Assembly: GCA_964525935.1 (NCBI GenBank) | Contig: CAZGJZ010000009.1 | Coordinates: 131,765 to 195,764 of the forward strand | DNA length: 64,000 nt | Source of the DNA: UBA2377 sp964525935 | Lineage (GTDB): Bacteria > Verrucomicrobiota > Verrucomicrobiia > Opitutales > Opitutaceae | Direction: 5' to 3' | Part shown: in pieces, positions 1-7,967 of the stretch | Numbering within the stretch: position 1 is the stretch's first letter | Layout of the letters: every line of letters begins with the position of its first letter | Notes under the pieces: model-generated | The model's input: the letters and a program-made list of their open reading frames with translations, nothing else | The model's database searches: none | What the model was told of the DNA's origin: nothing | Made by a program: the position numbers and the translations under genes

Positions 1-2
1 CT

Positions 3-641
3 GCCCCCTCGACTTATCTCGCTGAGTTTGCCCGGCTGGCGCGGGTGGACTGGCCGCAGAATCGGACGCTGAATGTCGTCTGCCACGGGCACAGTGTGCC
101 GTCGGGTTATTTTCTGACGCCGGAGATCAGCACGCATGAGTCGTATCCGCATCTGCTGCATGTGGCGCTGGCGAAAAAGTATTCGCACGCGGTGATCAAT
201 GTGATCGTGACGGCGATCGGTGGTGAAACGGCGGAGAAAGGGGCGGTGCGTTTCGCGGCGGACGTGCTGCCGCACCGGCCGGATGTGATCACGATTGATT
301 ATGCGCTTAATGACCGGGGTGACGGGTTGGAGCGGGCGCGGCGCGCGTGGTCGACGATGATCGCACAGGCGCAGGCGGCGAAAATCCCGGTGCTTTTGCT
401 CACGCCGACGCCGGACCAGGCGGCGTCATTGACGGATCCGGCCGAGATTCTCGTGCAGCATGCGGCGCAGGTGCGCGCGCTGGCGGCGGAGTTTGGCGTG
501 GGGCTGGTGGACAGTTATGCGCTGTTCGGGCGGCAGGTGGCGGGCGGGACGAAGCTCGCGGACCTGATGTCGTCGGGGAATCATCCGAACCGCGCGGGGC
601 ATGCGCTCGTGGCGGCGGAAGTGATGAAGTGGTTTCCGTGA
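3..641 (+). CDS. SGNH/GDSL-family hydrolase, 5'-truncated by window edge
   Basis: The reading frame is open from base 3 with no stop, so the gene probably starts upstream; an internal GTG at 45 is the first start inside the window. The visible protein has the SGNH blocks: a nucleophile block containing GHSVPSG, a block with DYALND (Asn of block III) and a C-terminal NHPNRAGH block holding the catalytic His. Family knowledge: SGNH hydrolases are esterases or lipases, often carbohydrate or acyl esterases. The substrate cannot be told from sequence. It converges on the PfkB kinase gene, with a nested inverted-repeat region between them. The nucleophile block is GHS rather than the usual GDS, a tolerated variant. 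Confidence 0.8.
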   Translation, partial: APSTYLAEFARLARVDWPQNRTLNVVCHGHSVPSGYFLTPEISTHESYPHLLHVALAKKYSHAVINVIVTAIGGETAEKGAVRFAADVLPHRPDVITIDYALNDRGDGLERARRAWSTMIAQAQAAKIPVLLLTPTPDQAASLTDPAEILVQHAAQVRALAAEFGVGLVDSYALFGRQVAGGTKLADLMSSGNHPNRAGHALVAAEVMKWFP

Positions 642-657
642 CGAGGGAGATGAGGAG

Positions 658-849
658 TTGGCCACGGAGGCGCGGAGACACGGAGCGGACTTTGGCGACG
701 GAAGATTGACCACGGATCACACGGATTTCACGGATGCTTTCCGTATCCCTGTGATGCGTGGTCGACAGCTAGGCTGGGCGACGAAAATTGCCCCGGCGAT
801 ATACACGCGAGGGTCGATTGGCTCTGCGTCTCCGTGCCTCCGTGGCCAA
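658..849. repeat. Nested inverted micro-repeats between convergent genes
   Basis: The outer arms are 658-685 (contains CCACGGAGGCGCGGAGACAC) and 823-849, its near-perfect reverse complement. The inner arms are 708-734 (CACGGATCACACGGATTTCA, period 9) and 740-763, again a reverse complement with a few mismatches. The DNA could fold into two stacked stem-loops. It sits between the 3' ends of two convergent genes and may end transcription from both sides. Each arm is made of three degenerate 8-9 bp units, the same design seen at many other intergenic sites in this window. Confidence 0.8.
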
Positions 850-862
850 TCAAGGATGGCCG

Positions 863-1870
863 TTACTTTTTTAGCAGGGCGGCGGACTGGGCTTTGACGC
901 GGGGCCAGTGGACGTCGGGGATGGCGGCGCCCAAGTGCTGCACGGTCTCGGAGCCGAGGAGGGAGCCGATGGCGCCGGCGGCGGGAACACTCGCGCCGCG
1001 GAGGTGGCCGTAAAGAAAACCGGCGGCCCAGGAATCGCCGGCACCGGTGGTGTCGACGACACGCGCGGCGGGGATGGGGGCGATGCGGTGGAGTTCGCGG
1101 CCTTGGGCGAGCCAGGCGCCGTCCTTGCCCATTTTCACGGCGGCGATACCGCCGAACTGGGCGAGTTCGCGGGCGAAGTTTTCGTAGGCGTCCTGGCGTT
1201 GGAAGAGCGCGCCGGCTTCGTCCTCGTTGGCGAAGATGATGTCCAAGCCGGTGCGGAGTTGGGCGAAGATCCAGTCGCGGGCGACGTTGACGACCTCGAA
1301 GGAGGCGAGGTCGATGCTGAGCGTGCAGCCGGCGGCGCGGGCGGTGGTAACGACTTTCTCGGCGAGGGCGGGGTTGAAAAGGAGGTAGCCCTCGATGTGG
1401 GCGTGGCGGGCGCCGGCGAAATCGGCGGCGGTGACCTCGTCGGGGTGGAGCGTCATCGCGGCGCCGAGATGGGTGCGCATGGTGCGCTGGCCGTCGGGGG
1501 TGACGAGGGAGAGGCAGCGGCCGTTGGGGAGGGTGGCGCGCTTGAAGCGGGTGCCGTCGCCACCGGTGGCGGTGAAATTGGAATGATAGGATTCGGCGGT
1601 GGGATCGCCGCCGATCTTGCCGAGATAGGTCGTGCGCAGGCCGAGGCGCTGGGCGCCGAGCGTGGTGTTGGCGGCGGAACCGCCGGGCTGGATGGCGACG
1701 TTGTCACCGATCTTGGCGATGAGGGTGGCGATATCGGCATCGTCGACGAGGACCATGCCGCCCTTGTCGCCGGCAACGTGCTGGCGGAGGAAGTTGTCAT
1801 CGACGTGCGCGAGCAGGTCCATGATGGGGTTGCCGACACCGATGAGTTCAAAAGCAGGAGAAGAAGCCAT
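863..1870 (-). CDS. PfkB-family carbohydrate/adenosine kinase
   Basis: A 335-residue ribokinase-fold (PfkB) kinase. The C-terminal signature DTTGAGDSWAAGF carries the anion hole and catalytic Asp. The N-terminal GVGNPIMDLLAHVDD and the GGSAANT motif match the nucleoside/sugar-binding half. In Verrucomicrobia this family is commonly annotated as adenosine kinase, but ribokinase-like or other sugar kinase activity is equally compatible. The ATG at 1870 is preferred over a GTG seven codons upstream because family N-termini begin near ELIGVGNP. The gene is monocistronic, flanked by repeat-containing intergenic DNA on both sides. Confidence 0.9.
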   Translation of the reverse strand: MASSPAFELIGVGNPIMDLLAHVDDNFLRQHVAGDKGGMVLVDDADIATLIAKIGDNVAIQPGGSAANTTLGAQRLGLRTTYLGKIGGDPTAESYHSNFTATGGDGTRFKRATLPNGRCLSLVTPDGQRTMRTHLGAAMTLHPDEVTAADFAGARHAHIEGYLLFNPALAEKVVTTARAAGCTLSIDLASFEVVNVARDWIFAQLRTGLDIIFANEDEAGALFQRQDAYENFARELAQFGGIAAVKMGKDGAWLAQGRELHRIAPIPAARVVDTTGAGDSWAAGFLYGHLRGASVPAAGAIGSLLGSETVQHLGAAIPDVHWPRVKAQSAALLKK

Positions 1871-1885
1871 GAGGAGGAGATTTTT

Positions 1886-1979
1886 AACCACGAATGGACC
1901 CGAATAGGCACGAATGAAATGTCGGATGGAGCGGTGATTTCAGAGAGTCGTGTTCATGGGTGTGCATGCGTGGTTTCAG
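1886..1979. repeat. Inverted micro-repeat upstream of PfkB kinase
   Basis: The left arm 1886-1916 contains ACCACGAATGGACCCGAATA (period about 10). The right arm around 1949-1979 is an approximate reverse complement containing CATGCGTGGTTTC. It belongs to the same class of degenerate three-unit intergenic repeats as the one at 658-849. Confidence 0.65.
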
Positions 1980-1994
1980 GAAGAGGGAATTGCC

Positions 1995-2465
1995 TTAGGA
2001 GGTGACGTTGATGCTGGTGGCGAGGATGGGTTCATCATCGACCTCGATGAGGATCGAGTAGTCGCCGGGCTGGGGGAAGCTGAGGTTGCGGATTTCGTTG
2101 ATGAGATTGAGACGGTGGATGGGGCCGGGGGAATCGAAGGGGCGGTCGAGCAGGGGTTTCAGGTTGGTCGGGTCGAGGCCCAGCGAGATGCGCATGCGGT
2201 GGGAGCCGGCGGAGCAATCGGCGAGCGTGAGAAACCAGACCATGAACGGGTGCGTGACGGGAAAACGCTGGGCGCGGATGTTGGAAAATACGCCGAGAAT
2301 GGTGTGCTTGCCGGTGGCGGGATCGATGTGGACCCCGTCGCACATGAGCCAGGCGAGCAGTTGGGCTTTGGATTGCATGCGGGGAAGTGGGGCGGCGGCG
2401 GCGGGACGGGGCAAATCATTTTGCTTGGAGCGGCCGTGGCGTGGCGGCTTAAACAGGCGGAGCAT
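1995..2465 (-). CDS. DUF6941-like conserved protein of unknown function
   Basis: A 156-residue protein if the ATG at 2465 is used, preceded by AAGGCGG as a possible ribosome site. A second ATG at 2378 would give 127 residues beginning MQSKAQLLAWLMCDGV, which is closer to where proteins of this family usually start. The core reads CDGVHIDPATGKHTILGVF, typical of the DUF6941 group, a small cytosolic beta-rich protein without known activity. The C-terminal half (RISLGLDP, then YSILIEVDDEPI) fits a beta-sandwich. No signal peptide or membrane segment is seen. The alternative starts matter because the upstream one overlaps the start of the divergent neighbour. Confidence 0.65.
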   Translation of the reverse strand: MLRLFKPPRHGRSKQNDLPRPAAAAPLPRMQSKAQLLAWLMCDGVHIDPATGKHTILGVFSNIRAQRFPVTHPFMVWFLTLADCSAGSHRMRISLGLDPTNLKPLLDRPFDSPGPIHRLNLINEIRNLSFPQPGDYSILIEVDDEPILATSINVTS

Positions 2466-2655
2466 GGACGCACTGCCGCCTTTTTTTGATTCGCTTGCGG
2501 AATACCCGCGCTGGTTCGTGGTGGCCTGCGTGACGGTGGTGGCGGCGCTGGGGATCTGGCTGCTGATCAAGGTGGTGAAGATGACGCTCTATATCCTGCT
2601 GGTGGCGGTGATCGTGGGCGGGCTCGCGATGGTGGGGTGGTTGTTGATGAATTAG
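2464..2655 (+). CDS. Small two-helix membrane protein (63 aa)
   Basis: Encodes 63 residues: a short acidic/aromatic head (MDALPPFFDSLAEYPRW), then two hydrophobic helices (about 18-38 and 42-61) separated by a Lys-Val-Val-Lys turn. No family recognised. GGCGGAG lies directly upstream, although very close to the ATG. Its start codon shares the palindrome CATG with the possible upstream start of the divergent neighbour. It ends 67 bp before pyrG and could be co-transcribed with it. Coding status rests on the clean hydrophobic pattern rather than homology. Confidence 0.5.
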   Translation: MDALPPFFDSLAEYPRWFVVACVTVVAALGIWLLIKVVKMTLYILLVAVIVGGLAMVGWLLMN

Positions 2656-2722
2656 CCGGCGGGTGAGGCGATTTGGGGACTTTTTCTTGTCTCTGTGAAA
2701 CCGCCCCGCTTAACCCTTACCG

Positions 2723-4369
2723 ATGAAATACATTTTCGTGACGGGCGGAGTGGTTTCGTCGCTGGGCAAGGGCCTGACCGCGGCGTCCTTGGGCGCGCTT
2801 TTGGAGATGCGCGGCCTGACCGTTCGCATCCAGAAATTCGATCCCTACCTCAACGTCGATCCCGGCACGATGAGCCCGTTCCAACACGGCGAAGTCTACG
2901 TGCTCGAGGATGGGGCGGAGACCGACCTCGACCTCGGCCACTACGAGCGCTTCACGAGCGGCAAGCTCTCGCGGCTCAACTCACTCTCGTCGGGTCAGGT
3001 TTATGAGAACGTGATCCAGAAGGAGCGGCGCGGCGACTATCTCGGCAAGACGGTGCAGGTGATCCCGCACGTCACCAACGAAATCAAGGAACGCATCTAC
3101 GCCGGCGGCAAGGACGCGGACATCCTGATCACCGAGATTGGCGGCACGACCGGCGACATCGAGGGGCTGCCGTTTCTCGAGGCGATGCGCCAGTTCGCGC
3201 TCGAAGTCGGGCCGAAGGACGTGGCGTTCATCCACGTGACGCTGGTGCCGTTCCTTGCGGCGGCCGGCGAACTCAAGACGAAGCCCACGCAGCAGTCGGT
3301 CGCGAAGCTGCGCGAGATCGGCATCCAGCCCGACATCCTCGTGTGCCGCACGGACCATCCGCTCGATGCGAGCCTGCGCGACAAGCTCTCGATGTTCTGC
3401 AACGTGCCGGTGAAAGCCGTCATCGAGTGCCGCGACGTGGACCACTCCATTTACCAACTGCCGCTCGCGTTGCAGGCGGAAGGCATGGACCAGCTCGTGC
3501 TCGATCTCTTCGACCTGAAGAACCCGCCGCCGGAGAAAAATATCTGGGACCAGATCGTGGGGCGCCTCCTCAACCCGGCGCACGAGGTGACGATCGGCGT
3601 CGTGGGCAAATACATCGAGCTGCAGGACGCCTATAAATCCGTTTACGAATCCATCACGCACGCCGGCATCGCGAACAACTGCCGCGTGAACACCGTGCGC
3701 ATCGACGCCGAGGACCTGGAGAAAAAGGGCGGGCTGGCGGTGTTGAAGAAACTCGACGGCATCCTTGTCCCCGGCGGTTTCGGCGACCGCGGCACCGAGG
3801 GCAAGATCGCGGCGGCGCGTTATGCGCGCGAAAACAACATTCCCTACTACGGCCTCTGCCTCGGCCTGCAGATCGCGGTGATCGAGTTTGCCCGCAACGT
3901 GCTCCACTTGAAGGGCGCGAACAGCACCGAGTTTGACCAGCAGGCGACGCATCCCGTCATCAACATGATGGAGGAGCAGAAGAAGATCATCGACAAGGGC
4001 GCGACCATGCGGCTCGGCAGCTACGAGTGCGCACTCACGCCGGGCACGCACGCGCACAAGGCCTACAAGGCGGACAGCGTGCGCGAACGGCACCGCCATC
4101 GCTTCGAGGTGAACAACGCCTACGTCGGCCAGCTCCAGCGCGCCGGCCTCGTGGTGAGCGGCATCAATCCGCGGCGCAACCTGGTCGAGATCATCGAGCT
4201 CAAGGGCCATCCGTGGTTCCTTGCGGTGCAGTTTCACCCGGAGTTCCAGTCGAAGCCGAACCGGGCGCATCCGCTGTTTGCGGCGTTCATCGGCGCGACG
4301 TTGAAGAACAAGCGCGGCGGGACGAAGGTGAAGCCGGCCAAGGCGACCAAAACGGCGAAGAAAAAATAA
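2723..4369 (+). CDS. pyrG: CTP synthase
   Basis: A 548-residue enzyme making CTP from UTP, ATP and glutamine, of normal family length. The N-terminal amidoligase domain begins with the P-loop GGVVSSLGKG. The C-terminal class I glutaminase domain carries the nucleophile Cys379 in YYGLCLGLQ, and the His/Glu pair in FHPEFQSKP. It ends with a Lys-rich tail (about 20 residues), a common lineage-specific extension. The stop is 4 bp before kdsA, so the two form an operon linking nucleotide supply and lipopolysaccharide sugar synthesis (CTP is used by KdsB to activate KDO). Confidence 0.98.
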   Translation: MKYIFVTGGVVSSLGKGLTAASLGALLEMRGLTVRIQKFDPYLNVDPGTMSPFQHGEVYVLEDGAETDLDLGHYERFTSGKLSRLNSLSSGQVYENVIQKERRGDYLGKTVQVIPHVTNEIKERIYAGGKDADILITEIGGTTGDIEGLPFLEAMRQFALEVGPKDVAFIHVTLVPFLAAAGELKTKPTQQSVAKLREIGIQPDILVCRTDHPLDASLRDKLSMFCNVPVKAVIECRDVDHSIYQLPLALQAEGMDQLVLDLFDLKNPPPEKNIWDQIVGRLLNPAHEVTIGVVGKYIELQDAYKSVYESITHAGIANNCRVNTVRIDAEDLEKKGGLAVLKKLDGILVPGGFGDRGTEGKIAAARYARENNIPYYGLCLGLQIAVIEFARNVLHLKGANSTEFDQQATHPVINMMEEQKKIIDKGATMRLGSYECALTPGTHAHKAYKADSVRERHRHRFEVNNAYVGQLQRAGLVVSGINPRRNLVEIIELKGHPWFLAVQFHPEFQSKPNRAHPLFAAFIGATLKNKRGGTKVKPAKATKTAKKK

Positions 4370-4373
4370 TCCC

Positions 4374-5168
4374 ATGCTCCACGACCCCACCCGTCTCCTC
4401 GTTATCGCCGGACCGTGTTCGCTCGAAGGCGAGAAGGTGTGCCGGGCGGTGGCGGAGCAGCTCAGTGCGCTGCGGAAGATTTTCCCGGAGCTGAACCTCG
4501 TGTTCAAGGGATCGTTCGACAAGGCCAACCGCACCTCGGCGGCGGGTCCGCGCGGCACCGGCATGAAGGCGGGGCTCAAGCTGCTCGCGCTGATGAAGCG
4601 CGACTACGATTTCCCCGTGCTGACGGATGTGCACGAGCGCGAACAGATGAAGGAAGTCGCGGCCGTGTGCGACGTGATCCAGATCCCGGCGTTTCTGAGC
4701 CGGCAGACCGACCTGCTCCTCGCCGCGGCGAAGACGGGCCGCATCGTGAACGTGAAGAAGGGCCAGTTTCTCTCGCCGCAGGAGATGGTGCACGTCACCG
4801 GCAAGCTCCGCGAAGGCAAGGCGAAGGAGATCTGGCAGACGGAGCGCGGCACGACCTTTGGTTACAACAACCTCGTCGTGGACATGCGTTCGTTTGCGAT
4901 CATGAAGCAGAACGGATTTCCGACCGTGTTTGACGCGACGCACAGCGTGCAACTGCCGGGCGCGGCGGGCGGCAAGAGCGGCGGACAGCGCGAATTTGTG
5001 CCGCCGCTGGCGAAGGCCGCGCTCGCGGCGGGTGCGGACGGACTTTTCATCGAAACGCATCCGAACCCGGAGAAGGCGATCTCGGACGGGCCGAACATGA
5101 TTCCGCTGCGCGAGTTGCCGGCGCTGCTGGAGAGCTGCCTGGCGGTTTGGAAAACACAGCGGCGGTGA
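4374..5168 (+). CDS. kdsA: 3-deoxy-8-phosphooctulonate synthase (KDO8P synthase)
   Basis: 264 residues, a TIM-barrel aldolase condensing phosphoenolpyruvate with arabinose 5-phosphate, the first committed step of KDO synthesis for lipid A core. Conserved blocks include IAGPCSLEGE, KGSFDKANRTS, and GLFIETHPNPEKA. Cys15 in the GPCS block corresponds to the metal-ligand Cys of the metal-dependent class; the metal-free E. coli type has Asn there. That assignment is inference from the motif. The gene starts 4 bp after pyrG and shows that the organism makes KDO-containing lipopolysaccharide. Confidence 0.97.
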   Translation: MLHDPTRLLVIAGPCSLEGEKVCRAVAEQLSALRKIFPELNLVFKGSFDKANRTSAAGPRGTGMKAGLKLLALMKRDYDFPVLTDVHEREQMKEVAAVCDVIQIPAFLSRQTDLLLAAAKTGRIVNVKKGQFLSPQEMVHVTGKLREGKAKEIWQTERGTTFGYNNLVVDMRSFAIMKQNGFPTVFDATHSVQLPGAAGGKSGGQREFVPPLAKAALAAGADGLFIETHPNPEKAISDGPNMIPLRELPALLESCLAVWKTQRR

Positions 5169-5187
5169 GCCTTGGTTGAGGCGGGTT

Positions 5188-5219
5188 AACCGCCAGGAAC
5201 GCGAAAAGCGCCAAGGATG
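5188..5219. repeat. Single period-9 micro-repeat cassette
   Basis: Three degenerate 9-bp units (CGCCAGGAA, CGCGAAAAG, CGCCAAGG) directly after kdsA. Same class as 8958-8987. No matching inverted arm was found nearby. Confidence 0.6.
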
Positions 5220-5254
5220 GAGTTGGCGGGGTGCGCGCTAACTTGCGGCTGGCA

Positions 5255-5284
5255 TTGACCGGGGGCGGGCGGCGCATTCAGTAT
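5255..5284 (+). promoter_or_regulatory. Candidate sigma-70-type promoter
   Basis: TTGACC (5255-5260), an 18-bp spacer and CAGTAT (5279-5284) lie just upstream of the lipoyl-protein start at 5300. Weak match; the 16-nt leader would leave little room for a ribosome site, so this is tentative. Confidence 0.3.
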
Positions 5285-5299
5285 CGCGGGAAAGAACCC

Positions 5300-5785
5300 A
5301 TGGAAAACTTCATCATCGATGTGCCCGTCCCCTCAATGGGCGCCACGGTCAGCGAACTCACGGTCATCATCATCAAGGTGAAGGCCGGGGATAAGGTCAC
5401 CAAGGGCCAGCGGCTGGCCGACCTCGAGAGCGACAAATCGGCCTTCGAATACGAGAGCCCGTGCGATGGCGTGATCCACGCCGTGCCGGCCAAGCCGGGC
5501 CAGACCTTGGTTTCGGGCGATCTTTTCATGCAGATCGAGACGGCGGACGAGAGTTTGCTGCATTTGAAATCGCAGACCGCGACGTCCGGAACGGCCTCGG
5601 CGCCGGCGGCGGCTCCCGCGGCGGCCAAATCGGCCGGTGCGGTGGTTTGGACGCCGCGCGCGACGAAGGTCGCGCAGGAGGCGGGGCTTGATCCCGCCAC
5701 GATCACCGACATCGAAGCGACCGGCCCGGGCAACCGCGTGTCGGGCGATGATGTGCAGCGGTATCTGGCGAAGCGAAAGAGCTGA
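5300..5785 (+). CDS. Lipoyl domain plus E3-binding domain protein, no acyltransferase domain
   Basis: 161 residues. The N-terminal lipoyl/biotinyl domain (about 1-80) has the lysine to be lipoylated in ESDKSAFEYES. An Ala/Pro-rich hinge (about 93-112) follows. A peripheral-subunit-binding domain comes next (about 117-155: TPRATKVAQEAGLD, then TGPGNRVSGDDVQRYL). This is the N-terminal half of an E2 of 2-oxo acid dehydrogenase complexes, but the chain stops before the catalytic domain. Start chosen at ATG 5300 because the lipoyl fold begins within a few residues of it. No E1, E2 catalytic or E3 gene is adjacent. It could be a carrier subunit for an unlinked complex. Confidence 0.85.
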   Translation: MENFIIDVPVPSMGATVSELTVIIIKVKAGDKVTKGQRLADLESDKSAFEYESPCDGVIHAVPAKPGQTLVSGDLFMQIETADESLLHLKSQTATSGTASAPAAAPAAAKSAGAVVWTPRATKVAQEAGLDPATITDIEATGPGNRVSGDDVQRYLAKRKS

Positions 5786-5789
5786 TTTT

Positions 5790-5864
5790 TAATCGCGGAA
5801 TCGCGGAGGAACGGAAACGCGGAAATTTCTCCGGCTTTTCGCTATTCCGCGTTTCCGTGATTTG
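5790..5864. terminator. Inverted micro-repeat, probable bidirectional terminator
   Basis: Left arm within 5790-5827 (CGCGGAGGAACGGAAACGCG) and right arm 5838-5863 (ATTCCGCGTTTCCGTGATTT) are reverse complements over about 18 bp. They lie between convergent genes, so a stem-loop here could stop transcription from both. There is no long T-tract. Confidence 0.5.
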
Positions 5865-5878
5865 AGTGCCTTTGGGGG

Positions 5879-7858
5879 CTAAATTTTTGGCGTTATCAAT
5901 TCGACGGCCACGCCGGTGGGTGCGGCATAGTTGACTGCCCAATGACCGGCTGCGTTGCGGGTGACGTCCACGCGGATGGGGCCGCGGATGGTGGGAACGG
6001 TGCCGTGGAGTTCGCGCAGCGGGCCGGGTTGGGGTGCGATGCGCACGCGGCTGTAACCGTGCTCGAGCGGGCGCACGCCGAGGACGTAGCGGGGAATGAT
6101 ATTTGCCGGCGCGGCGCCCCAGGCGTGGTTCCAGTCCTGGTTCGGCTTGTAGCGGTTGTCCCACGCTTCCCATGAAAGCGTGGCGCCCTGGCGCAGCATG
6201 TTGTGCCAGCTGCGGTCGGTCTTCGCGGTCATGAGGCCGATGGCGTAATCGGCTTCGCCCGCCGCGAAGAGGCCCTCGAGCAGGTATTGCGCGGCGTAAA
6301 CACTGCAGGCCATACCGCGGGATTTCAGAAAGGCGACGACGCCGGGCTGCGCAGCGGGCGGCACGAGGCCGAAGGCGAGGGCGAACAGGCTGGCGTGAAA
6401 CGCCTCATGCGTGCTGCCTTCGCCATCGCGATAGCGGCCGGTGGCGGGATTGAAAAACACGCGCTGAAAGCTGGCGTGCATCTGCGCGGCGGTGGTGTCA
6501 AAGGCGGCGGCCTCGGCGGTGCGGCCGAGTGCGCGGGCGAGGCGGGCCATCAGGCGCAGCGTGTGATAGTGGAACGCGTTGACGACCGTGTTGACGGGAT
6601 GGAAGTCGTAGCCGTCGCGCTCGCCGAGCGGCCAGTCAACGATGTCGCGCAGCGTGTGGGTATCGATGAGGCCATCGGCGCGCGCGAGGGACAGGTAGAT
6701 TTTCTCGCGCCGGAGGAGTTCGTAGTGACGGGCGAGAGAACGCGTGTCGCCGGTGGCCTCGTAGTCGGCGTAGGCGGTCATCACGGAGTGCTGTTTCCAC
6801 TCGGTGGGCCAGGTGGGTTGCGCGAGGAGGTATTCGTGACTGTGGCGCGCGAGGGAGAACTCGCGGTCGACGGCATAGTGGCCGAGTTGGTTGATGTAGG
6901 CGTCGGCTTCGTAGGGAATGCGCTCGCGGTCGCCGTCGACGTAGACGCCACAGAAAGTCGTGCCCTGAATGGAGTATTTGCAGAAAGACCAAACCGCATC
7001 GAGGTCGGGGTCGGAGGAGCTGAAGGCGGAGGCGGATGCGTCGAAAGGGTATTCGAGGCGGACTTGCACGACGTCGGCGGGCGTGAGCGGCGCGAGGGCG
7101 GCGGCGTGCCGGGGATCGCCGATGATTTCGGCGTAGCGGAATGGGAGCACGACGCCGAACCCGGCAGGCAACAGGACGGCGGCGCCGGTGGTGTTGCGCT
7201 CGTCGCGTGGAGTCTCGATGCGATAGCAGTGGCGGCCGGGGCGGAGCGGGAGGGAAACGCAGGCGCTGCGGATGGTGCCGCCGGGGTTCAGGTCGACGCG
7301 GCCGGTGGCATCGAGTTTTTCGCCGAGTCGAATCTCGACGGTGGGGGGCGTTGCCGTGGTAGCAGTGGAGTCGAGGGTGAGCGTGAGCTCGAGCCAGCCG
7401 AAGGCGTGGCGGGCGAAGTCAGCGAACCAGTGCCCGGGGGCGAGGGCATTGAGCGTGACGGCGGGGTGGCGGTGCGGAAGGACGGGATAACGACTGGTGG
7501 CGGCGAGATCGGGTTGGGCGGCGAGCGTGAAAGATTGAGGCGTGGACCACGGAGAAGAAACGCCGGCGCGATCCCAGACGCGGACGCGCCAGTGATAGGT
7601 TTGGCCCGGTTGGAGCGGGGCACCGGCATAAGGGAGGTGGAGCGATTCGGTGTGGGCGAGGCGGCCGGTGTCCCAGAGATCGCCGGTGGATTTTTCGAGG
7701 AGCGTGAGCGTGCTGGCGACGAGGACCTGGCAGGCGGTCTGGGCGTCGTTGGGCGTGGAGGAGTGGAGGGTCCAGCCGAAGGTGGGCGACGGCGTGGCGA
7801 TCGTGGTGAGCTCCGGGTGTGCGAGTAAATCGCAGAGGAGTCCGTTGGGCGCGTGCAT
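5879..7858 (-). CDS. Alpha-L-rhamnosidase-like glycoside hydrolase (GH78)
   Basis: 659 residues, shorter than many GH78 enzymes (often 800-1000). The N-terminus has the Ig-like region typical of the family (WDTGRL, then YHWRVRVWDRAG). A beta-sandwich region follows, then the alpha/alpha-barrel catalytic part starting near residue 255 with VWSFCKYSI and the signature DGDRERIPYEADAYIN, which carries acidic residues expected at the active site. WPTEWKQH and SWEAWDN also match. No signal peptide, so a cytoplasmic enzyme acting on imported rhamnosides is likely. The C-terminal beta domain is present and ends shortly before the stop. Confidence 0.85.
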   Translation of the reverse strand: MHAPNGLLCDLLAHPELTTIATPSPTFGWTLHSSTPNDAQTACQVLVASTLTLLEKSTGDLWDTGRLAHTESLHLPYAGAPLQPGQTYHWRVRVWDRAGVSSPWSTPQSFTLAAQPDLAATSRYPVLPHRHPAVTLNALAPGHWFADFARHAFGWLELTLTLDSTATTATPPTVEIRLGEKLDATGRVDLNPGGTIRSACVSLPLRPGRHCYRIETPRDERNTTGAAVLLPAGFGVVLPFRYAEIIGDPRHAAALAPLTPADVVQVRLEYPFDASASAFSSSDPDLDAVWSFCKYSIQGTTFCGVYVDGDRERIPYEADAYINQLGHYAVDREFSLARHSHEYLLAQPTWPTEWKQHSVMTAYADYEATGDTRSLARHYELLRREKIYLSLARADGLIDTHTLRDIVDWPLGERDGYDFHPVNTVVNAFHYHTLRLMARLARALGRTAEAAAFDTTAAQMHASFQRVFFNPATGRYRDGEGSTHEAFHASLFALAFGLVPPAAQPGVVAFLKSRGMACSVYAAQYLLEGLFAAGEADYAIGLMTAKTDRSWHNMLRQGATLSWEAWDNRYKPNQDWNHAWGAAPANIIPRYVLGVRPLEHGYSRVRIAPQPGPLRELHGTVPTIRGPIRVDVTRNAAGHWAVNYAAPTGVAVELITPKI

Positions 7859-7868
7859 GGAATTATTT

Positions 7869-7955
7869 TACCACTAAGAGCACGAAGGGCACCAAGGACA
7901 GGAAACGAGATGGTGCCAATCGGGTGCTTGGTGCGCTGGGTGTTCTTTGTGGTGA
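7869..7955. repeat. Inverted micro-repeat between rsmE and the GH78 gene
   Basis: Arm 7869-7899 (ACCACTAAGAGCACGAAGGG, period 9) and arm 7924-7955 (reverse complement with several mismatches, ending TTCTTTGTGGTGA) enclose 24 bp. Both neighbouring genes are on the minus strand, so the structure lies downstream of rsmE and upstream of the GH78 gene. Confidence 0.7.
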
Positions 7956-7967
7956 AAACTCCGCTGG

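Noticed and set aside
2981..4579. 532-codon minus-strand frame across pyrG and kdsA
   Set aside because: It spans the junction of two confident plus-strand genes and has shadow composition.
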